Shown here: positions 1 to 6,199 of the stretch, piece by piece
Layout of the letters: each line of letters begins with the position of its first letter
Numbering within the stretch: the stretch's first letter is position 1
Source of the DNA: JACCUZ01 sp038246575
Lineage (GTDB): Bacteria > Actinomycetota > Actinomycetes > JACCUZ01
Direction of reading: 5' to 3'
Assembly: GCA_038246575.1 (NCBI GenBank)
Contig: JBBRVU010000128.1
Location: 1 to 12,427 of the forward strand
DNA: 12,427 nucleotides
Made by a program: the position numbers and the translations under genes
Notes under the pieces: generated by a model
Seen by the model: only the letters and a program-made list of their open reading frames with translations
Databases searched by the model: none
What the model was told of the DNA's origin: nothing

Positions 1-56
1 CATCCATGAGCCCACCGCCGGCGACCGGAGGTGGCGCAGCGTCCACAGCGCGGGAA

Positions 57-74
57 CCGCGGCAGTAGCCGCGG
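57..74. repeat. GC-rich inverted repeat (possible hairpin)
   Basis: A 7-bp arm CCGCGGC (57-63) is followed by the 4-nt loop AGTA and the exact complement GCCGCGG (68-74). In RNA this would be a strong stem-loop. No T-run follows, so it is not a classical intrinsic terminator, although high-GC actinobacteria often use stems without U-tracts. No gene can be recognised on its left within the window, so whether it ends a transcript is unknown. Confidence 0.35.
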
Positions 75-206
75 CCACCCCGAATCGCATCCTCGATCCT
101 TCTCCCACCTGGCGCGTGGCTCCCATCGATCGCTGCCCCAGCAAACCATGCCCTCGCCCGCGGCTGTCTAGATCCGATCTTGAGGTGGCCCCGTGTGAAG
201 CTCTGA

Positions 207-660
207 GACTTCGCGGGCATCACCGACAAGGTCCTCGAGGAGTTGCAGACCTGGGCGGCCAGCCGCTTGATGAGGCCTACCCGGCGATCTTCATCGACAC
301 GATCATGGTCAAGGTCCGTGACGGGCAGGTCGCGAAGTTGGATGTGCATGCTCACCGACCTGCACAACAGGGCGTGACCGACACCTTGTTCGTGGTCTGC
401 GACAGCCTCAAGGGGCCGCCAGAATTGGCCGGGAACGTATGGCCGCAGACCATGATGCAGACGTGCACAACTCACCTGATCCCAACACCTTCCGGCTCGC
501 GTCGAAGAGGGACTGGGACGAGATCAGGCGCAACAGAAGTTGGGCGTCAGGCACGCGGCAATCATCCGGTTGGGGACAACGCTCGGGAGGAGTTGTTCGC
601 GTTCAGAATACAGCGTGAAGATCCGCACCGTCATCTGCTCCACGAACGCCATCGAGAGCT
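207..660 (+). pseudogene. IS256-family (mutator-type) transposase, heavily decayed
   Basis: Remnant of an IS256-family DDE transposase. Recognisable family blocks occur in the right order but in different frames: DFAGITDKVLEELQTW (207-254), EAYPAIFIDTIMVKVRDGQV (about 269-328), WMCMLTDLHN (339-368), GVTDTLFVVCDSLKG (371-415) running on to NVWPQTMMQTCTTHLI (ends 481), NTFRLASKRDWDEIRR (484-531), AAIIRL (555-572), DNAREELFAF, and SVKIRTVICSTNAIES (ends near 659). At least six frame changes separate these blocks. About 30 codons normally found between the DGQVA block and the FW..LTDL block are missing. The catalytic Asp regions are partly present (FID, VCD), but no continuous product is possible. 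The N-terminal third and the C-terminal block after TNAIES are not recognisable, and I found no terminal inverted repeats. Family assignment is from remembered motif order; decay is seen directly. Confidence 0.85.
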
Positions 661-1021
661 GCCGGGCGAGCATCGTGGCCACCGACGGCCCGTACCCGGA
701 GACCATGGCGGTCATTGGCGGGTCCGGGAAATCATTCTCGACCCGCTCGTCTGATCGCAGGGGCCACCCCAGGTCTGAGCAAGACGTGCCTGGGGATGCT
801 CCGAGAACCGCTCATCGGCGCGGCGTGAGTCCCATCACTGAGGCCGTCAGCCGGCGCCGTTCCGCAGCAGCCACTCGGTATCGGCGTCGCGGCCCAAGGT
901 GGGGTCGGGCGCGTCTGGTGTCTCCCGCGTCGTGACCATGTCCTCGAGCCGAATCGGCTAGGGCAGCTTGCGGAAGTCCTGGGCTTCGTGCTGGCCTTTC
1001 GGCGGCGTCCTGCTCACGTGC
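661..1021. other. Unassigned DNA between two gene remnants
   Basis: No convincing gene is seen on either strand. The stretch joins the end of the transposase remnant to the truncated thiamine-pyrophosphate enzyme tail. It contains a small palindrome, AGCCGA-A-TCGGCT (947-959), and a 30-codon minus-strand reading frame (939 down to 847) that I could not assign. It is most likely scar sequence left by insertion and deletion. Confidence 0.4.
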
Positions 1022-1234
1022 GCCGGCTTCGCCCAGAGCCTGGGACTGCTGGGCATCCGCGTTGACCACCCCAATCTGGTCGGCGAAGCCTGGGACACCG
1101 CGCTGTGGGCCGATCGGCCCGTCGTGCTGGAGTTCGTCGTCGACCCGGCCGTCCCGCCGATCCCGCCGCACACCACGTTCGAGCAGATCGAAAACTTCGC
1201 CCTGTCGGTGCTCAAGGGCGACTCCGACGGATGA
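1022..1234 (+). pseudogene. C-terminal fragment of a thiamine-pyrophosphate enzyme (pyruvate dehydrogenase (quinone)/acetolactate synthase-like)
   Basis: About 70 in-frame codons ending at the TGA at 1232-1234 match the C-terminal end of thiamine-diphosphate enzymes of the PoxB/acetolactate-synthase superfamily. The visible signatures are GLLGIRVDHPNLVGEAWD, the run ADRPVVLEFVVDP, and IPPHTTFEQIENF near the end. Intact members are roughly 550-600 residues with the cofactor-binding PP and PYR domains upstream; those are absent here, so this piece cannot be a functional enzyme. A TTG at 968 opens the frame, but residues 968-1021 do not look like this family and no good ribosome-binding site precedes it. 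The break lies near 1020, a few hundred bases after an IS256 remnant, so loss of the 5' part through insertion followed by deletion is plausible. The sequence itself is well preserved, which suggests recent truncation. Confidence 0.75.
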
Positions 1235-1301
1235 AACGTCGTCATTGAGGGCATCAGCTCACAGCGCAGGAGTTCCTGCCCGGGACCGAAGGACTGAGAT
1301 C

Positions 1302-4300
1302 TTGACCCTCACCGACCTGACGCTGGCACCGACGCGCACGGGGCAGGTGGACGTCAGGGCCCTGGAACGGCGGCTGCACGAGACCGTCACCGGCGAGGTG
1401 CGCTTCTCCGATGGCGACCGCGCGCTCTATGCCACCGACGCCTCCAACTACCGCCAGCTGCCGATCGGGGTTGTGCTGCCACGCAGCATCGACGACGTCG
1501 TCGCGACAGTGGCCGCCTGCCGCGACGTGGGAGCGCCGGTGCTCTCGCGCGGCGGCGGCACCAGCCTGGCGGGTCAGTGCTGCAACGTCGCCGTCGTCAT
1601 GGACTTCTCCAAGTACCTCAACAAGGTGCTGGAGATCGACGCCGACCGGCGCTTTGCGCGCGTGCAGCCCGGAGTGGTGCTCGACGACCTACGCGACGCC
1701 GCCAACAGCCACGGCCTGACCTTCGGCCCCGACCCCGCCACCCACAACCACTGCACGCTCGGCGGCATGATCGGCAACAACTCCTGCGGTGTGCACGCGC
1801 TGATGGCCGGCAAGACGGTCGACAACGTCGAGTGGCTCGACGTGCTGCTCTACGACGGCACCCGCATGCGGGTCGGCAAGGACGGCGACGAGCTCGAGGC
1901 GATCATCGCCGAGGGCGGCCGCAAGGGTGAGGTGTACGCCGCGCTGCGCGAGCTGCGCGATCGCTACCTCGGGCAGATCCGCACCCGCTACCCCGACATC
2001 CCGCGCCGGGTCAGCGGCTACAACCTGGACAGCCTGCTGCCGGAGAACGGCTTCCACGTCGCGCAGGCACTGGTCGGCAGCGAGGGGACGCTGGTCACCG
2101 TGCTGGAGGCCGGCCTGCGGCTGGTCAGCAACCCCGACACGCGCACCCTGATCGTGCTCGGTTACGACGACGTCGTCGACGCCGCGGACGCCGTCCCGAC
2201 GGTGCTGGAGAGCGAGCCGATCGGCCTGGAGGGTCTGGACCACCTGCTGTTCCAGCTGGCTGCCGACAAGCACCTGCACCCCAAGGCGCTGAAGCTGCTG
2301 CCCGGCGGCAGGGCCTGGTTGCTGGCCGAGGTCGGCGGCGACGACCGCGAGGACGCCGACCGCCAGGCGAAAGAGCTCGTGGAGCACGTCCAGGGCGGCG
2401 ACCACGCCCCTGTCGACAGCAAGATCTTCGATGACCCGGACGAGGAGGAACAGGTCTGGCAGGTGCGGGAGTCCGGCCTGGGCGCCACCGCCCGGGGCGA
2501 GGACGGCACCGCCACCTGGCCCGGCTGGGAGGACTCCGCCGTCCATCCCGACCGACTCGGCGACTACATCCGCGACCTGCGCGGCCTGTACGCCAAGTAC
2601 GGCTACACCGCCTCGCTGTACGGGCACTTCGGGCAAGCCTGCCTGCACACCCGCATCCCTTTCGACCTGGTCACCGAGGGCGGCATCGCCGACTTCCGGG
2701 CCTTTTTGGACGAGGCCGCGCACCTGGTCGTCGACAAGTACGGCGGCTCGCTGTCGGGTGAGCACGGCGACGGCCAGGCCCGCGCCGACCTGCTGCCGAT
2801 CATGTTCGGCGAAGAGCTCGTCCAGGCCTTCGGCCAGTTCAAGGCCGTCTTCGACCCGGGCAACCGGATGAACCCCGGCAAGATCGTCGACCCGAACCCG
2901 ATCACCGGCCAGTTGCGCCTCGGCACCGGCTACGCACCGCCGCGCGTCGACGCCGCCTTCGGCTACCCCGAGGACGACGGCTCCTTCGGCCGGGCCGCGC
3001 TGCGCTGCGTCGGCGTCGGCAAGTGCCGCGAGCACACCACCGAAGGCACGGTGATGTGCCCGTCCTACATGGTCACGCGCGAAGAGAAGGACTCCACCCG
3101 CGGCCGCGCCCGGCTGCTGTGGGAGATGCTCAACGGCCACCTGCGCGAGCAGGGCTGGCGCAGCAAGGAGGTCCTGGAGGCGCTGGACCTGTGCCTGGCC
3201 TGCAAGGGCTGCAAGAGCGACTGCCCGGTCAACGTCGACATGGCCACCTACAAGGCCGAGTTCCTTCACCACCACTACGCCGGGCGGCTGCGACCGCGGG
3301 CGCACTACGCGATGGGCTGGCTGCCGGTGTGGGCCCGGGTCGCGGCGGTGGCACCGGGGGCCGTCAACGCGCTGGCGGCCGCGCCGGGGCTCGCTCAGGC
3401 GGGCAAGTGGCTGGCCGGGGCGGCACAGGAGCGCACCGTGCCGGTGTTCGCCCCAGAGCGGTTCACCCACTGGTTCGCCCGCCGCCCAGCGGCGCCCGCC
3501 GGAGCCGGGCCGCGGGTCATCCTGTGGCCGGACACCTTCACCAACAGCTTCCACCCGGCGGTGGGCCAGGCGGCCGTCCAGGTGCTAGAGGCCGCCGGCT
3601 GCACCGTCGTGGTGCCCGATCAAGACCTGTGCTGCGGGCTGACGTGGATCTCCACCGGCCAGGTCGACATCGCCAAGAAGGTACTCACCCGCACCTTGGA
3701 CGCTCTGCGCGAGGAGATCCGGGCCGGCACGCCGGTGATCGGGCTGGAACCGTCCTGCACGGCGGTGTTCCGCAGCGACGCTCACGACCTGTTCCCGCAC
3801 GACGCCGACGTCATCCGGTTGCAGCAGCAGACCTTCACCCTTGCCGAGTACCTACGCCAGCACCGACCGGACTGGTCGCCGCCGCACCTCGCGCGCGCCG
3901 CGATGGTGCAGGTGCATTGTCATCAGCACGCCATCCTGAAGTTCGACGCCGAGCGGGCCCTGCTGCGCGAGGCCGGCGTCGACCTCGACGTGCTCGACTC
4001 CGGCTGCTGCGGCCTGGCCGGGAACTTCGGCTTCGAGAAGGGCCACTACGACGTCTCGATGGGCGCCGGTGAGCGGGTGCTGCTGCCGGCAGTGCGGCAG
4101 GTTGAGCAGTCCACCGCCGTGCTGGCCGACGGGTTCAGCTGCCGCACCCAGATCGAGCAGGGCGACACCGGGCGCACCGCCATGCACGCCGCCGAGCTGC
4201 TGGCGCTAGGGCTGACAGGCTTGCCGGACGACGTCGACGCCGCGCTGCAGCGCCCGGCCGCCCCCACAGCACTGCAGCAGGCCGCGGCGCTCGCGGCGGT

Positions 4301-4391
4301 CGGCGCGACGGCGGTCGGCGCGCTGGCGACGGCGGTGGCCGGCGGGCGGATGCTGCTGCGGCGCGCCCGCCGGTGCGGCGGTCAGGGGTAA
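1302..4391 (+). CDS. FAD-binding and Fe-S-binding D-2-hydroxyacid dehydrogenase (YdiJ/GlcD-type fusion)
   Basis: A 1029-residue flavoprotein-iron-sulfur fusion that should oxidise a D-2-hydroxyacid (D-lactate or D-2-hydroxyglutarate are the usual family substrates) and pass electrons through FeS centres to an acceptor, probably quinone. The TTG start at 1302 is chosen for GAAGGA at 1288-1293 (8-nt spacing); the open frame upstream overlaps the thiamine-enzyme remnant in another frame. Domains: FAD-binding PCMH fold, about residues 35-260, with RGGGTSLAGQ (83-92) and LGGMIGNNSCG (153-163); FAD-oxidase C-terminal domain to about 540, with GEHGDGQAR (486-494); a ferredoxin-like region with C569, C575, C586 and then C631-x2-C634-x2-C637-x3-C641-P; and two cysteine-rich CCG modules, CCG at 777-779 and 902-904, with HCHQH at 872-876. 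All key motifs are intact. The length is close to that of E. coli YdiJ (about 1018 residues). The C-terminus adds an Ala/Val/Gly-rich hydrophobic segment (994-1015) followed by an Arg-rich end. The next gene starts 3 nt after the stop, so the two form an operon. The exact substrate cannot be read from the sequence. Confidence 0.93.
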   Translation: MTLTDLTLAPTRTGQVDVRALERRLHETVTGEVRFSDGDRALYATDASNYRQLPIGVVLPRSIDDVVATVAACRDVGAPVLSRGGGTSLAGQCCNVAVVMDFSKYLNKVLEIDADRRFARVQPGVVLDDLRDAANSHGLTFGPDPATHNHCTLGGMIGNNSCGVHALMAGKTVDNVEWLDVLLYDGTRMRVGKDGDELEAIIAEGGRKGEVYAALRELRDRYLGQIRTRYPDIPRRVSGYNLDSLLPENGFHVAQALVGSEGTLVTVLEAGLRLVSNPDTRTLIVLGYDDVVDAADAVPTVLESEPIGLEGLDHLLFQLAADKHLHPKALKLLPGGRAWLLAEVGGDDREDADRQAKELVEHVQGGDHAPVDSKIFDDPDEEEQVWQVRESGLGATARGEDGTATWPGWEDSAVHPDRLGDYIRDLRGLYAKYGYTASLYGHFGQACLHTRIPFDLVTEGGIADFRAFLDEAAHLVVDKYGGSLSGEHGDGQARADLLPIMFGEELVQAFGQFKAVFDPGNRMNPGKIVDPNPITGQLRLGTGYAPPRVDAAFGYPEDDGSFGRAALRCVGVGKCREHTTEGTVMCPSYMVTREEKDSTRGRARLLWEMLNGHLREQGWRSKEVLEALDLCLACKGCKSDCPVNVDMATYKAEFLHHHYAGRLRPRAHYAMGWLPVWARVAAVAPGAVNALAAAPGLAQAGKWLAGAAQERTVPVFAPERFTHWFARRPAAPAGAGPRVILWPDTFTNSFHPAVGQAAVQVLEAAGCTVVVPDQDLCCGLTWISTGQVDIAKKVLTRTLDALREEIRAGTPVIGLEPSCTAVFRSDAHDLFPHDADVIRLQQQTFTLAEYLRQHRPDWSPPHLARAAMVQVHCHQHAILKFDAERALLREAGVDLDVLDSGCCGLAGNFGFEKGHYDVSMGAGERVLLPAVRQVEQSTAVLADGFSCRTQIEQGDTGRTAMHAAELLALGLTGLPDDVDAALQRPAAPTALQQAAALAAVGATAVGALATAVAGGRMLLRRARRCGGQG

Positions 4392-4394
4392 CGC

Positions 4395-5336
<942 letters not shown>

Positions 5337-5371
5337 ATCGAGGTTGGCTTAGCCCAGTTGGTCCAGCCTAT

Positions 5372-5385
5372 GGCTAGTACTAGCC
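5372..5385. repeat. Perfect 14-bp palindrome GGCTAGTACTAGCC
   Basis: The sequence equals its own reverse complement over 14 bases, including two CTAG tetramers, a sequence rare in many bacteria. It lies 36 bp after the stop of the hydroxyacid dehydrogenase gene. A short related palindrome, GGCT-T-AGCC, sits at 5346-5354. It could be an operator or part of a transcript-end structure. Confidence 0.5.
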
Positions 5386-5440
5386 CGAGTGCGGTGGCGA
5401 TGCCAGTGGCGTAGCTGTCCTCCCTGAATGCCGGAGGTCA

Positions 5441-5456
5441 GCGCGACCGTTCGCGC
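5441..5456. repeat. Inverted repeat GCGCGA-N4-TCGCGC
   Basis: Six-base arms (5441-5446 and 5451-5456) are exact complements separated by CCGT. It would form a compact stem with a tetraloop, and it ends 5 bp before another perfect palindrome. There is no T-run, so terminator function is uncertain. Confidence 0.45.
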
Positions 5457-5461
5457 AAGTA

Positions 5462-5473
5462 GGTTGCGCAACC
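5462..5473. repeat. Perfect 12-bp palindrome GGTTGCGCAACC
   Basis: An exact 12-base dyad without spacer, typical in size of a site for a dimeric helix-turn-helix regulator. It stands 164 bp before the DUF421 start and right after the hairpin at 5441-5456. No known regulator motif is recognised. Confidence 0.45.
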
Positions 5474-5580
5474 GTTGGAGGTGCCTGGCAGCGGTCTGGG
5501 TCTGGGGATAGTGAGCGGCTCATAGCCCCAGACTTCGCAGGCTAATCTCCGAGACTGTCTGAGATTCCGGCCGAAGATGT

Positions 5581-5611
5581 GTGCACCTTGCTTCAGCACG
5601 GGTAGGTGCAC
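5581..5611. repeat. Inverted repeat GTGCACC-N17-GGTGCAC upstream of DUF421
   Basis: Arms 5581-5587 and 5605-5611 are exact complements. A second pairing, ACGGGT (5598-5603) with ACCCGT (5615-5620), overlaps the first, so the two stems exclude each other. Both end just before the ribosome-binding site at 5627. This could be an operator or a mutually exclusive leader structure; only the base pairing is seen. Confidence 0.4.
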
Positions 5612-5636
5612 CCGACCCGTCCGTGCGGAGGAACGA

Positions 5637-6122
5637 ATGTTCTACGACGACTGGCAGGGCCTGGTCCGCGTTCTCGTACTGGGAACATGCGGCTACGTGG
5701 GGCTCGTCATCCTGCTGCGGATCTCCGGCAAGCGGACGCTGGCCAAGCTGAACGCGTTCGACTTCGTCGTCACAGTTGCTCTCGGCTCCACGCTGGCTGC
5801 AGTGCTGCTGACCCGGTCGATTGCCCTGGCCGAGGGAATCACCGCCATGGCTCTGCTCGTCGGCCTGCAGTACGTCGTCGCATGGGTCTCGAGCCGGAGT
5901 CGGACGATGGAGCGGTTGGTGAAGTCCGAGCCGTCGCTGGTCTACCACGAGGGCTTTCTTCCGGCCGCCATGCGGAGCCAACGCGTGACCCGCACGGAGC
6001 TGCGTGAGGCGGCGCGCATGAAGGGTCACGCCGATCTCGGTGAGGTCGCGGCCATCGTGCTGGAGACCGACGGCACGCTCAGCGTGCTCACCGACCCGCC
6101 ACGATTCCCCGACCACGCCTGA
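5637..6122 (+). CDS. DUF421 domain-containing membrane protein (YetF/YcaP-like)
   Basis: A 161-residue membrane protein of the DUF421 family. Start ATG 5637 is supported by GGAGG at 5627-5631 with 5-nt spacing; an upstream ATG at 5577 in the same frame has no such site. Three hydrophobic segments are visible: residues about 10-27 (VRVLVLGTCGYVGLVILL), 40-58 (DFVVTVALGSTLAAVLL) and 62-82 (IALAEGITAMALLVGLQYVV). Between the first two lies the family signature RISGKRTLAKLNAFDFVV. The soluble C-terminal half (SEPSLVYHEGFL, then ELREAARMKGHADLGEVAAIVLETDG) is the DUF421 alpha/beta domain. It is shorter than Bacillus YetF (about 230 residues). The biochemical function of the family is not well established; some members affect spores or stress. 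It does not overlap its neighbours, and nothing ties it functionally to them. Confidence 0.88.
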   Translation: MFYDDWQGLVRVLVLGTCGYVGLVILLRISGKRTLAKLNAFDFVVTVALGSTLAAVLLTRSIALAEGITAMALLVGLQYVVAWVSSRSRTMERLVKSEPSLVYHEGFLPAAMRSQRVTRTELREAARMKGHADLGEVAAIVLETDGTLSVLTDPPRFPDHA

Positions 6123-6127
6123 TGGGC

Positions 6128-6140
6128 GCCCCGTCGGGGC
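6128..6140 (+). terminator. Possible GC-rich hairpin after the DUF421 gene
   Basis: GCCCC (6128-6132) can pair with GGGGC (6136-6140) around a GTC loop, 6 nt after the stop codon. No U-rich tract follows directly, so if it stops transcription it does so without the canonical tail. Weak evidence. Confidence 0.25.
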
Positions 6141-6179
6141 CGGTGGTCCTGGTTCTGCCCCTGTTCTCATATCGGTAGC

Positions 6180-6196
6180 GGCTGGGATCCCAAGCC
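6180..6196 (+). repeat. Near-perfect hairpin immediately before the acetyltransferase/synthetase start
   Basis: TGGGATCCCA (6183-6192) is a perfect 10-bp palindrome. It is extended by GGC on the left and AGCC on the right with a single unpaired A, and it ends 3 nt before ATG 6200. It occupies the place where a ribosome-binding site would be, and no other Shine-Dalgarno is visible, which bears on the choice of start for the next gene. Confidence 0.4.
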
Positions 6197-6199
6197 GCC

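Larger units (their letters stand above)
5337..5636. other. 300-bp intergenic region rich in palindromes
   Basis: No intact gene is seen. The stretch carries several inverted repeats, listed separately: 5372-5385, 5441-5456, 5462-5473 and 5581-5611. On the minus strand, codons from about 5434 down to a TAG at 5335-5333 read like a membrane-protein tail (YATGIATALGLVLAIGW) but have no start codon and run into an upstream stop, so this could be a gene remnant. The right end holds the leader of the DUF421 gene. Confidence 0.5.

Noticed and set aside
717..734. Walker A-like GGSGKS in a plus-strand frame
   Set aside because: The surrounding residues show no P-loop beta strand or Walker B, and the frame is a continuation of the transposase scar.
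847..939. 30-codon minus-strand frame (MVTTRETPDAPDPTLG...)
   Set aside because: Composition is protein-like, but it has no well-spaced ribosome-binding site and no recognisable family; too short to call.
1062..1301. In-frame upstream extension of the FAD/Fe-S dehydrogenase
   Set aside because: This part is Ser/Arg/Pro-rich, unlike the family, and overlaps the thiamine-enzyme tail in another frame. The ribosome-binding site at 1288-1293 supports TTG 1302.
1689..3554. Long minus-strand open frame (621 codons)
   Set aside because: It is antisense to a clearly conserved flavoprotein; long antisense frames are a normal by-product of GC-rich codon use, and the translation shows no family features.
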